Assembly (NCBI GenBank): GCA_963807065.1
Contig: CAWDZQ010000004.1
Coordinates: 1,178,001-1,242,000 of the forward strand
Direction: 5' to 3'
Length of the DNA: 64,000 nt
DNA from: CAWAND01 sp963807065
Lineage (GTDB): Bacteria > Chloroflexota > Anaerolineae > Anaerolineales > E44-bin32
Below the pieces are notes generated by a model. The model did no database searches, was not told the DNA's origin, and was given only the letters and a program-made list of their open reading frames with translations. Position 1 is the first letter of the stretch, and the number at the start of each line of letters is the position of its first letter. This document shows positions 17,133 through 26,600 of the stretch, piece by piece. Position numbers and translations under genes: made by a program.

Positions 17133-19371
17133 ATGTCGGAAGCGTCCAACAAGCTCTCTGAATCATCGGGTCGATTGGTGATCGTCTCCAACCGGTTGCC
17201 GGTGAGTGTGGTAAGGCAAGACGGCGGCTTCGCCTACCATCCGAGCATTGGTGGGCTCGCCACCAGCTTGGACGCACTCCGCGGCAAGACCGAGATGCTG
17301 TGGCTTGGATGGCCCGGACTGACGGATCTTGAGCCGGAGGAAGAGCAAGAAGTCGAACACAAGCTGGCCGAGTTGTACAATTGTCTGCCCCTTTTCATCC
17401 CGTCGGAGGAGTTTGGCCCCTATTACACCGGGTTCAGCAACGGTTGCCTGTGGCCGCTGTTCCATTACTTTCCGCAGTATGCACACTATGCCTGGGAAGA
17501 GTGGAATGCATATGAAAGCGTCAATCAGCGTTTTCGAGACAGGATTTTGGATATCCTGCGCCCGGACGACCGAGTTCTGGATCCACGATTACCATTTGAT
17601 GCGGCTGCCGGCCTTGGTGCGAAAAGACTATCCGGAGGCCAATCTGGGTTTCTTTTTGCACATCCCTTTTCCCTCGTATGAGATTTTCCGCATGCTGCCT
17701 TGGCGTAACGAAATCCTGAGGGGACTGATCGGCGCCGACCTGATCGGATTCCACAGTTTCAGCTATGCCAGGCACTTCTTGAGCAGTCTGCTGCGCCTGC
17801 TCGGCCTGGAGCAGGAATTCGGCAGGGTGGTGTACGGCGAACGCCCGGTACGGATTGAAACCTTCCCTCTCGGAATTGATGTTGAGCGCTTCGCCAGGGC
17901 TCATGAGAAGCCGGAGATCCAGGCTGAGCTGGCCGATCTTCGTCGCCAGGCGGACGAGCGCCGGATTATCTTGTCGGTCGACCGGCTGGATTTCACCAAG
18001 GGCATCCTGCAGCGCTTGCGCGCCTTTGAAGAATTCCTCGAGCGCTATCCGCAGTGGCTGGGCAAGGTCAGCCTGATATCCCTTTGTGTGCCCTCACGGA
18101 TGTCGGTGCCCGAGTACCAACAGCTCAAGCGCCAGGTCGACGAGATGGTCGGGAGCATCAATGGCCGTTTCAGCCAGCCCGGGTGGACTCCCATTTGGTA
18201 TCTGTATCGCAAGCTCCCATTCGAGAGCCTGGTGCCGCTCTATCTCCTGGCTGATGTCGCCCTGGTCACGCCCCTGCGGGACGGGATGAACCTGGTGGCC
18301 AAGGAGTACCTGGCTACCCGGGCGGACGAGACGGGCGTCCTCGTTCTCAGTGAGACCGCCGGTTCGGCTGAAGAACTGGGCGAGGCTTTAATCGTCAATC
18401 CCCACGACAGCCGCAGCATTGTCGATCATCTGCTCATGGCGCTCGAGATGCCGGTCGAAGAGCAGAAACGGCGCAACCGGCCGATGATTGCCCGCTTGAA
18501 ACGCTATACGGTCGAACGTTGGGCCGAAGACTTTCTCACCCAACTTGAAGCCTCCCGCCGCGACCGTCCTTCTTACCGGGTGCACCGCCTCGTGGACGCC
18601 CGACGAAAACACCTGCTGGAGGCCTTCGATGCCAGGAAGCCGCGTCTGCTGCTGCTCGACTATGACGGGACGCTGGTCGGGTTCCACGGCCGGGCGGAGG
18701 GCGCTGAGCCGGACGCCGGTCTGCTCGAATTGTTGAGCGGGCTGGCGGCTGTGCCGGACAACAAGGTGGTCGTGATCAGCGGCCGAGATCACGCCACGCT
18801 CCAGCACTGGATCGCCGGAACAGGGGTGGACATGGTTGCCGAACACGGAGCGCGTATCTGGGACAGCGCGCTGGGGGAATGGCAGATCCTGGGGGAGCAT
18901 TTCGAGGAGGCATGGCAGCAGCAGATCCGCCCCGTGCTGGAGGTTTACGTGGACCGTACCCCCGGAGCCTATGTAGAGGACAAGGGATCCTCGCTAGTCT
19001 GGCACTACCGCCGGGCGGAACCGGAGCTGGGGTCATTGCGGGCGAAGGAGTTGATGGAAAACCTGGAATCCTACCTGGCCAACACGCCGCTGCATGTGAT
19101 GCAGGGTAACAAGGTCGTCGAAATCAAACAGAGCAACATCAACAAAGGCCGGGCTGCGCTCCGCCTGCTCGAGGCCGATCCACCCTTCGGGTTCATCCTG
19201 GCCGTGGGGGACGACGTCACCGATGAAGACGTGTTCGGGGTCCTGCCCGAAGACGCATGGACAATCAAGGTCGGTCGCTCGGTCCAGACCTACGCCAAGT
19301 ACACGCTTCCCGATTCCTGGGCTGTACGCGATCTACTCGAAGATCTTCTGGGTCCCGACCAACCCGGCTGA
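17133..19371 (+). CDS. otsA: trehalose-6-phosphate synthase/phosphatase fusion (OtsA-OtsB), interrupted by a single-base frameshift
   Basis: A bifunctional enzyme making trehalose-6-phosphate from UDP-glucose and glucose-6-phosphate, then dephosphorylating it. The first part (17133 to about 17576) reads VIVSNRLPVSV, GGLATSL and WLGWPGL. The match to OtsA then continues in the next frame as WIHDYHLMRLPALVR, FFLHIPFPS, DRLDFTKGI and GMNLVAKEY. An extra C at about 17577 (GTTCTGG instead of GTTTGG) explains the shift; removing it restores RVWIHDYH. The C-terminal OtsB half from about 18640 has DYDGTLVGF, ISGRD and GDDVTDEDVF. Total length would be about 745 residues. ATG at 17133 is preceded by GAGGTG. 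It supplies trehalose for TreS/GlgE. The indel may be an assembly error. Confidence 0.9.
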
Positions 19372-19466
19372 GGCCGTCTTCGTTGGCATTGACCGGAGGC
19401 GATGCTAGACTCTCGGCGCCTTCACCTCGTTGCGGCACGCCGACCACCGGCAGGAGTTGACCGGCT

Positions 19467-20801
19467 TTGACGGACGACCGAGATCCCCCGGATAAAGCCC
19501 CATTCAGTACGGTGCACGACTTCTGGACATGGACCGCCCAGGCGAGCGCAAATCCCTTGCCCCTGGCGCGCGCCGAAGGCGTCTACCTTTGGGACGCTGA
19601 CGGGCGGCGCTATCTCGATTTCAGCTCGACAGTGATGTGCGTAAACATCGGCCACGGCGATCGCCGGGTCATTCAGGCCATCCAGGATCAGGCGGAGGCG
19701 CTGCCTTACGCCGGACCGAGGATGGCCACCCGCATCCGGGCGAGGCTCGGCCGTCGCCTAGCGGAGCTTACGCCCGGCGAGTTGAACCGCTTCCTGTTCA
19801 CGTTGGGCGGGGCGGATGCCAACGAGAATGCGGTCAAGTTGGCGCGTGCCTTTACCGGCCGGCCGAAAGTGCTTGCTCGTTATCGTTCCTACCATGGCGC
19901 CACACACGGTGCCCTGGCATTGACGGGTGATTCCCGGCGCCGGCCGTGGGAACCGTTCCTTATGCCGGATGTGGTGCACTTCCACGGCCCCGATCGCGGT
20001 CATGCGCCCTTCGCCCCGGCCGGCGCCGAACTCGACGACGAGCAATTGTGCCGGCTGGCGATTCGGCACCTCGAAGACGTGATCGACGCCGAGGAACCGG
20101 AGACCATCGCCGCCATCGTGCTCGAGCCGGTCAGCGGCGCCAACGGCGTGGCCATCCCGCCGGACGGCTACCTGCAGCACATCCAGGCCATTTGTCGCCG
20201 GGAAGGCATCCTGCTGGTGCTGGACGAAGTGCTGACGGGATTTGGCCGGACCGGCCGCTGGTTTGCCTGCCAGCATTGGGACGTGGCCCCCGACCTGATG
20301 ACGCTGGCCAAGGGCCTGACGTCCGGCTATTTGCCGCTGGGGGCTGTGGCGATCAGTGAATCGATTGCCCGCTTCTTTGAGGAGCGCGCGTTCGTGAGTG
20401 GTTTGACCTACAGCGGCCACCCGATGTGTCTTGCGGCAGCGCTGGCCAACATCGAAGTCCTCGATGGCGATGAGCTGGTGGGTCGCGCCGCCACGCTGGC
20501 GCCGGAGTTCGCAGTGCGCCTGGCGGCCCTGAAGGATGGCCATCGCGGCGTGGCCGCTGTTCGCTCAATCGGACTCCTGGCGGCGGTGGAAATGATGCCG
20601 GGCCAGGATCCGGAGGAGCCCCTTTGGCGCGGTCTGGCGAGCGAGCTGCGCCAGGCCGGTTTGTGGGTTCACCAGCATGACCAGATGCTGATCCTGGCCC
20701 CGCCGCTGATCATCAGCCGGGCCCAGCTCGACGAGGGTTTTAGCATCTTGTCGGACATCCTGGATGGCGTCGACGCCAGGCTGGTCGAACGCCATGCCTA
20801 A
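19467..20801 (+). CDS. class III pyridoxal-phosphate aminotransferase
   Basis: A fold-type I transaminase of class III (the family of beta-alanine, taurine, 4-aminobutyrate and acetylornithine transaminases). The 444 residues show GVYLWDADGRRYLDFSS near the N-terminus, the cofactor phosphate-binding region FTLGGADANENAVKLAR, SYHGATHGAL, the Asp of LLVLDEVLTGFGRTG that contacts the pyridine nitrogen, and the Schiff-base Lys in LAKGLTSGYLPLGA. TTG start with CAGGAG ten bases upstream. Its stop overlaps the start of a CoA-transferase alpha subunit by eight bases, so the two act together, perhaps in degrading an omega-amino acid to an acid that is then activated by CoA transfer. The substrate cannot be read from sequence. 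Confidence 0.87.
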   Translation: MTDDRDPPDKAPFSTVHDFWTWTAQASANPLPLARAEGVYLWDADGRRYLDFSSTVMCVNIGHGDRRVIQAIQDQAEALPYAGPRMATRIRARLGRRLAELTPGELNRFLFTLGGADANENAVKLARAFTGRPKVLARYRSYHGATHGALALTGDSRRRPWEPFLMPDVVHFHGPDRGHAPFAPAGAELDDEQLCRLAIRHLEDVIDAEEPETIAAIVLEPVSGANGVAIPPDGYLQHIQAICRREGILLVLDEVLTGFGRTGRWFACQHWDVAPDLMTLAKGLTSGYLPLGAVAISESIARFFEERAFVSGLTYSGHPMCLAAALANIEVLDGDELVGRAATLAPEFAVRLAALKDGHRGVAAVRSIGLLAAVEMMPGQDPEEPLWRGLASELRQAGLWVHQHDQMLILAPPLIISRAQLDEGFSILSDILDGVDARLVERHA

Positions 20802-21672
20802 ACTCACCAGCCTGACGGAGGCTGTCGACCGCCTGGTCGGGGACGGTGACGTCGTCTATCTCGCGGGCTTCACCCACCTGATTCCCTTCGCTGCCGGGCA
20901 CGAGATCATCCGCCAGGGGAAGTGTGACCTGGTCCTCGCCCGCGCCACCCCCGACTTGATCTACGACCAGATGGTGGCGGCAGGCGTCGCGCGCAAGGTC
21001 ATCTTTTCGTATGCGGGAAATCCGGGTGTCGGCTCGCTCCGGGCCCTCCGGCGGGCCATTGAAGGCGGCGCTGTCGATTGGGAGGAGTACAGCCACTTTG
21101 CCATGATCAGCCGGCTGGCGGCCGGAGCCGCCGGGCTGCCCTTCATGCCCATGAACCCCAGCGGCGGGGACGACCTGATGAGGGTCAATCCAAACATCCG
21201 GCAGATCGCTGATCCCTATTCGGGGCGGCCGGTGATCACCGTGCCGGCGCTCAACCCCGATGTGGCGGTGGTGCACGTTCATCGTGCCGACGCCGACGGC
21301 AACGCCCAGGTGGACGGAATCATCGGGGACATCAAGGAAGCCGCTTTTGCGGCTCGCAAGGTGCTGATCACGGCCGAGCAGATCGTCGATCAGAGCCGCA
21401 TCCGCCGCGACCCCGGCCGTACCGTGATTCCGGGGATCATCGTAAGTGCCGTGGTCCATGTTCCCCACGGCGCCCATCCCTCCTATGCCTACGGCTTGTA
21501 CGACCGCGACAACCCCTTCTATCAAGCGTGGGGCGCGGTCAGTGCTGAGCCGTCCCGCCTGGCGGCGTGGCTGGACGAATGGGTCTACGGGGTGCGGGCT
21601 CCGGCCGACTACTGGGAGAAGCTCGGCCCGGCCGCTCACGCCCGGCTCGCCCCATCCGAGGTCGAACGATGA
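20794..21672 (+). CDS. class I CoA-transferase, alpha subunit (GctA/IpdA-like)
   Basis: A 292-residue subunit of a family I CoA-transferase, which moves CoA between carboxylic acids through an enzyme-thioester. Features include LTEAVDRLVGDGDVVYLAGF at the start, the glycine-rich ATPDLIYDQM region and VVHVHRADADGNAQVDG, typical of the glutaconate CoA-transferase/IpdA branch. The ATG at 20794 lies inside the end of the aminotransferase gene (ATGCCTAA overlap), replacing longer upstream starts. The beta-subunit gene overlaps its stop as ATGA. The acyl substrate is unknown. Confidence 0.87.
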   Translation: MPKLTSLTEAVDRLVGDGDVVYLAGFTHLIPFAAGHEIIRQGKCDLVLARATPDLIYDQMVAAGVARKVIFSYAGNPGVGSLRALRRAIEGGAVDWEEYSHFAMISRLAAGAAGLPFMPMNPSGGDDLMRVNPNIRQIADPYSGRPVITVPALNPDVAVVHVHRADADGNAQVDGIIGDIKEAAFAARKVLITAEQIVDQSRIRRDPGRTVIPGIIVSAVVHVPHGAHPSYAYGLYDRDNPFYQAWGAVSAEPSRLAAWLDEWVYGVRAPADYWEKLGPAAHARLAPSEVER

Positions 21673-22430
21673 CTCCCGAATGGACGGCTTCAGAGCTGAT
21701 GGCGGTCAACGCCGCCCGTTTGCTCCGGGACGGGGACGTAGTGCTGGTGGGCGTCGGGCTGCCCAACCTGGCCTGCAACCTGGCACTGCGCACCCATGCC
21801 CCGGGCCTGATGATGGTTTATGAGTTGGGGGTGGTCGGCGCCCGACCGTCCCGCCTCCCGCTGTCCATCGGCGACCCGGCCTTGGTGGACGGCTCGCTGA
21901 TGGTCACCTCCATGTACGACCTCTTCGCCCATCTGCTGCAGCGTGGCCACGTGTCGGTGGGGTTCCTTGGCGGCGCACAGATCGATCGCCTCGGCAACAT
22001 CAATGCCACGCTTATCGGTGCCGACTACCGGCATCCGAAGGTCCGCCTTCCCGGGTCCGGCGGCAGCCAGGAGATCGCTGCCTGGGCAGGGCGCACCTAC
22101 CTAATGGCCCGCCATGAACGCCGGCGGTTTCCGGAGCGGTGCGATTTCCGGACCTCGCTGGGGAGGCCCGGCAACTCCCCGGGGGTCGAGCGGGATCTCC
22201 GCGGCGCCGGGCCAGCGGCCGTGGTCACGGATCTGGGCATCCTGGCGCCCGATTCCCAAGGCGAATTGACCCTCACCCGTCTCCACCCCGGCGTGAGCCT
22301 CGAGTCGGCCCGCGCAGCCACCGGTTGGGATCTGCGGGTTAGCCATGGCCTGGAAGAGACCGCACCCCCCACCGCGTCGGAAATGTACCTGCTTCGAGAA
22401 CTGGACCCGGGCAGGATCTACCTCGGCTGA
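21669..22430 (+). CDS. class I CoA-transferase, beta subunit (GctB/IpdB-like)
   Basis: A 253-residue partner of the preceding subunit. In this family the beta chain provides the catalytic glutamate; the candidate is the Glu in MMVYELGVVGARP (about residue 52). Other family traits are ELMAVNAARLLRDGDVVLVG, VGFLGGAQIDRLGNINAT and PGSGGSQEIAAWAGR. Start at 21669 gives a four-base ATGA overlap with the alpha subunit, a sign of translational coupling for a 1:1 complex. A small GC hairpin follows the stop. The three genes from 19467 to here form one operon. Confidence 0.87.
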   Translation: MTPEWTASELMAVNAARLLRDGDVVLVGVGLPNLACNLALRTHAPGLMMVYELGVVGARPSRLPLSIGDPALVDGSLMVTSMYDLFAHLLQRGHVSVGFLGGAQIDRLGNINATLIGADYRHPKVRLPGSGGSQEIAAWAGRTYLMARHERRRFPERCDFRTSLGRPGNSPGVERDLRGAGPAAVVTDLGILAPDSQGELTLTRLHPGVSLESARAATGWDLRVSHGLEETAPPTASEMYLLRELDPGRIYLG

Positions 22431-22434
22431 CGGT

Positions 22435-22450
22435 CTCGGCGACAGCCGAG
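22435..22450 (+). terminator. short hairpin after the CoA-transferase operon
   Basis: A perfect 6-bp stem (CTCGGC / GCCGAG, loop GACA) begins four bases after the stop codon. No T-run follows, so its termination role is only suggested by position. Confidence 0.35.
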
Positions 22451-22465
22451 CCCCGCCCCAAAAGT

Positions 22466-22483
22466 TTGTGAAAAATCGCACAA
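22466..22483. promoter_or_regulatory. 18-bp palindrome, Rex/CRP-type operator (copy 2, before cNMP-domain gene)
   Basis: TTGTGAAAAATCGCACAA, two mismatches from TTGTGAA-N4-TTCACAA and followed by AAATGG as in other copies (AAATC). It lies about 175 bases before the cNMP-binding gene. The rest of the 226-base gap holds no recognised element. Confidence 0.5.
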
Positions 22484-22656
22484 ATGGCGGTCCTACGGGA
22501 GGGATTGGAACGCCCACCCGCCCCAAGGCCTAGATGATTGTCACCGGGGATCGTGGATATATGACCCTCCAACCCGGTGGACCCCTCGGCTAGATTTATG
22601 GCAAGTTCGCCCGGGCAGCGGTAGCGCGTGGCTGCCTTAGCACTGGACAAGATGTG

Positions 22657-23184
22657 ATGGCAAGCACAGTCACAAAGGCAACCCATGGCGACGTTAAGCG
22701 TCTCCCTATCTTCCGCGGCCTGCCCGAGGCCGCGTCGGCCGGCCTGTGGCCGCTGATGCACGAGAAGCACGTTCCCGGCGGTGAGCAACTATTCGAGCAA
22801 GGCGATCCCGCCGAACAGGTCTACGTGGTTGTCGACGGGGAAATCGAAATCGTCTACCAACCCGAAGATGGCGGGTCGATCATGGTGGGCTTAATCCGGC
22901 GCGGGGGTGTATTCGGCCTGTCGGCGGCCCTGGGGCGACGAATTTATTCGTCAGGGGCTCGATCGGCATGCGAGTCCCAGGTGGTGTGGATCGCTCGGGA
23001 AGACCTGAAGCGATTCTGCCGCGGCAATGCCTACGCCGGTGCACAAGTGTTGGAACGGCTGGCCCACGCCATTGCTGGCCGATTGGAAAAGCCGCCTACC
23101 GATATTGCGCTCAAGCTGCATCAAGCTCTGATGCGGGGCTGCAATGTGAAAGAAAGCCCGAGAGCGCCAAAGGACGCGCCATGA
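22657..23184 (+). CDS. cyclic-nucleotide-binding-domain protein without HTH
   Basis: A 175-residue protein of the Crp/Fnr sensor type. The cupin-like nucleotide-binding domain covers about residues 15-130: PIFRGLPEAASAGLW, GGEQLFEQGDPAEQVYVVVDG, and a phosphate-cassette region GVFGLSAALGRR. A C-helix follows (QVLERLAHAIAGRLEKP) and the chain ends about 30 residues later without a winged-helix DNA-binding domain. It is therefore not a classical CRP regulator; it may act through a partner protein. The stop overlaps the NifU-like gene by ATGA, implying coupled expression. ATG at 22657 is used; a GTG one codon earlier is also possible. Confidence 0.82.
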   Translation: MASTVTKATHGDVKRLPIFRGLPEAASAGLWPLMHEKHVPGGEQLFEQGDPAEQVYVVVDGEIEIVYQPEDGGSIMVGLIRRGGVFGLSAALGRRIYSSGARSACESQVVWIAREDLKRFCRGNAYAGAQVLERLAHAIAGRLEKPPTDIALKLHQALMRGCNVKESPRAPKDAP

Positions 23185-23453
23185 CCGAGCATAACAGCGT
23201 ACACAATCACATCGTGGATGCGTCCGAGGCCGACCAGATCGGCGAACTGATCGAGGCGTTGAGCGCATACATCGAGCAATACCATGGCGGTTGGGTTCGC
23301 ATGGTCTCCTATGTCGACGGCGTGCTGAAGGTGGAATTGGGCGGCGCGTGCGAAGGCTGTCACCTGTCCGAGACCACGATCCAGGGATGGATTGGCGGCA
23401 GCGTGCGCCAGTTCTTCCCACAGGTCAAAGAGGTGCAGGCTATCCCCAGCTGA
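23181..23453 (+). CDS. NifU-type Fe-S scaffold domain protein
   Basis: A 90-residue stand-alone NifU C-terminal-like domain (Nfu), which carries a [4Fe-4S] cluster for delivery to apo-proteins. The core reads IEALSAYIEQYHGGWVRMV, then VDGVLKVELGGACEGCHLS with the CxxC cluster ligands, then a helix ending VRQFFPQVKEV. The start at 23181 gives an ATGA overlap with the preceding cNMP-domain gene. A Fe-S carrier is plausible next to the hydrogenase operon 4 kb downstream, which needs at least six clusters, but that link is inference. Confidence 0.87.
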   Translation: MTEHNSVHNHIVDASEADQIGELIEALSAYIEQYHGGWVRMVSYVDGVLKVELGGACEGCHLSETTIQGWIGGSVRQFFPQVKEVQAIPS

Positions 23454-23509
23454 CGATTCGCAGGATCTCTCCTTCCTCCCTCCTCCGTCCCAGAGGGTAT
23501 CCTGAAACA

Positions 23510-23537
23510 ACGCAGCCCACATTGATGTGGGCTGCGT
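23510..23537. terminator. strong hairpin after the cNMP/NifU-like pair
   Basis: A perfect 13-bp inverted repeat (ACGCAGCCCACAT / ATGTGGGCTGCGT) closed by two bases, 57 bases after the NifU-like stop. There is no long T-run, so it could be a Rho-independent terminator variant or an mRNA-stabilising 3' end. Confidence 0.65.
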
Positions 23538-23630
23538 CCCATTTGGTAGGGTTGCCGGCGCATCCAGCTCGAGCTGTGGCACAATGAGGACTTGGCGGGC
23601 CGCATCCGGCCGGCGGCCGGGAGGGTGAGG

Positions 23631-26600
23631 TTGGACGAGGTTTTCCGCAAGCCATGGGTCGCCGTCGCCGCAAGGCGCCTGGCGGGTGCCGTGCTGGTCC
23701 TGGCGGTCATCGCCTACCTGACGCTGTTCGGCCTGCTCCTTGCCCAGCGCGGCCAACAGGGGCTTCCAGCCGACCCTCGCAACGCCGCGGTTGAGGCGCT
23801 GAGCGCCGGGGTCGGCCTCCTGCTTCATCATCCTGCACAACTCACCTGGCACCACCAAAACTACCCCGCAGGTCAGCTGGTGCGCATGCTGTTCCTCCGC
23901 AGTTCCGCCTTGCTTGGCCTTGGGCTCCTGTTGGCCGTGATTGTCGGCGTGCCCGTGGGGGCCCTGGCCGCCGTGCGCCGTCACCGGAGGCGGGCGTCAC
24001 TGGTGGTCATTGCCTCGATTCTGGGGATCTCCACGCCGAGCTTCATGCTCGGCATGCTCTTCTGGATGGCAGATATCTGGGTGCATCGGACATTTGATGT
24101 GGGGGTGCTGCCTACGTCTGGGTTCGGCTGGGATCTGCACATGGTCTTGCCGGCCCTGGTGTTGTCCGCCAGACCCCTGGCGCAGGTGATGCAGGTCGCC
24201 TACGTTTCCCTCTCCGATGTCTTGCAGCAGGATTACATTCGCACTGCCCGCAGCAAGGGCCTGGTGCAGTGGGTCGTCCTGACACGCCATGCCCTGGTCA
24301 ATGCCAGCGTTCCCATACTCACTACCTTGGGGACATCGCTTCGTTTCTCCCTGGCCAGCCTCCCGGTGGTGGAGTTCTTCTTCGGCTGGCCCGGCCTGGG
24401 CTTGAGCCTTCTTGACGCGATTCAGGCGGGGGACACGGCCCTGGTGGTCGACCTGATCCTCGCCCTGGGGGCGCTCTTCCTGCTCGTAAACGGCCTGCTG
24501 GAGTTGCTCCTCCCGGTGCTTGATCCGAGGCTGAGGGACGCCGAGGCCGGCGTTCAACGTCAGGCACTCGATCCGTCTTGGCCGGCGCGCTGGCGGCGCT
24601 GGACCCGTCGAGTGCACGCATGGATCCGGTCTCTGCGCAGTCGGCCGGAGGCTATGCGTCGGCCGGGGCCGGGTTTGCGAAGCCCGCCCAGTGCCGTGGA
24701 AATCGGAACCGATGAGCAAGCTCCCGACGGTCGGCATGAGGCTGGCCGGCTGGTCCGCCAAGCATTGCGATCCCCGGCCCTGATCTTCGGGTGCGTGCTG
24801 CTGGCGGGATTGTTGGTGGCGGTGTTCGTGGGGCCGCGCTTCTCGAGCCAGAGCCCGTTCAAGACGCACGGGGTGATGATGTTCGAGGGCACCATTTCCG
24901 CCCCGCCGTTTCCACCATCCATGACCTTTCCCTGGGGGACGGACATCTTGGGGCGCGACCTGCAGGCCCTGGTCCTGGCCGGCGCCAGGCAGACGATCAT
25001 TCTGGCCCTGTTGGCTACCCTGGCCAGGCTGACCCTGGGGACGGTGTTGGGCGCACTGGCTGGATGGTGGCGTGGAGGATCCATCGATGGCGTGGTGTCC
25101 GGCGCCATTGGCGTCTGGGCCTCCTTCCCGTCCACCCTGTTTGCCATGATCCTGATCCTCGCCCTGGGGATCCAGCAGGGCGTGGGCGTGTTCGTGTTGG
25201 GCCTTTCGCTTGTCGGTTGGGGAGAAGTGGCTCAATTCGTCCGGGGCAAAGTGGTGGCCATCAAGTCCGAGCCGTACGTGGAGGGCGCCCGCGTGATCGG
25301 AGCCCGGGACCTTGGGATCCTGCTGCGGCATGTGGTCCCCAATCTGGTGCCCTCGCTGCTCGTGCTGGCGATGCTGGAGATGGGGGGCGTGCTCCTGCTC
25401 CTGGCGGAGTTGGGCTTCCTGAACATCTTCCTGGGAGGTGGCTACACCGTTGAGCTGCTGGGAACTCAGGGGCTGGCGGGCATTCCCTATCACTACTCGG
25501 ATGTCCCCGAATGGGGGGCCCTGCTCGCCAATGTGCGTGACTGGTGGCGGGCCTATCCATGGCTGGGTTGGTATCCGGGGGCGGCCTTCTTCATCGCCAT
25601 CCTGACCTTCAACTTGTTGGGCGAAGGGCTGCGGCGCTTCATCGACCGCAGTCGCGTCAACCTGAGCCGCTGGATCAATCGCTACGCCGTGCTGGCTGGC
25701 GCCCTGATCGTACTGGGGGGATTCTGGCTGATCCGTAGTTCGGCGCCCCTCAGCCGTTACCTGCCTCAGGCCGAGCGCTTCGACGCTCAGCGGGCTCTGG
25801 CCACCGTGGATACCCTGAGCGGACCGCCTTTCGGGGGCCGGGAAAGTGGCCAGCCAGGGGCGGAGGCTGCTGCGGACGCTATCGCCGCCCAGATGCAGGC
25901 CATCGGCCTCTTCCCGGGCGGCGACAACGACGGCTATCTCCAGACGCTGATTCAGGCTGGGATCCATCTGGATGGCACGCCCGAACTGGCGCGCCTGGGG
26001 CCATCCGGTGAGGGGGTCGAGAGTTTTGTTTATCGACGTGACTTCGTCGAGGACGTGGGCGGGCGGGGCAAGAACTCGGCCGAGGGCAGGGTGGTCGGCT
26101 TGGCTCTCGGACCGTCCTCCGGGGCGGATGATACGGACCCCTACGGGTTAAGCGGCCGTGATCTGGGCGGGTCAATCCTCATCGTCCACCAGGCCGACCT
26201 GGCGCCCGCGCTAGACCGGCTGGCCAACGGAGTACTGGTCATCGCCGATACTTCTGAAAGGCTGCAGCGAAAGGATCTGTACAAGATCGGCCGCGCCAAC
26301 CTTACGCCGCCAAGCTATAGCGTGCCGATGATGTTCATCAGCCGCGAGCTGGCCGATCGCCTTCTCCGAGGAACGGGCCAAAGCCTGGCCGAGTTCGAGT
26401 CGGCAAGGGCGGCGCTTGAGCCGGGGGGTGCCTTTGTCACCGCCTCCGGCGACACCCTGCGCATGACGATCCCAATTGTCGACACTTCCGAGCGGGGCGA
26501 GCCAGTGATCAATGTCATCGGCTACATCCCCGGGGAGGGGGCAGCCGTGAGGACCGCCGCCGGCGCCAGCCTTGACAGCCAGGTGATCATCGTATCGGCA

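Noticed and set aside
23181..23453. NifU-like protein as part of nitrogen fixation
   Set aside because: No nif genes are present; the stand-alone domain is a general Fe-S carrier.
23997..25967. 656-codon open frame on the minus strand inside the permease fusion
   Set aside because: It is rich in Gln, His, Arg and Pro, typical of the antisense of high-GC membrane protein genes, and no domain is visible.
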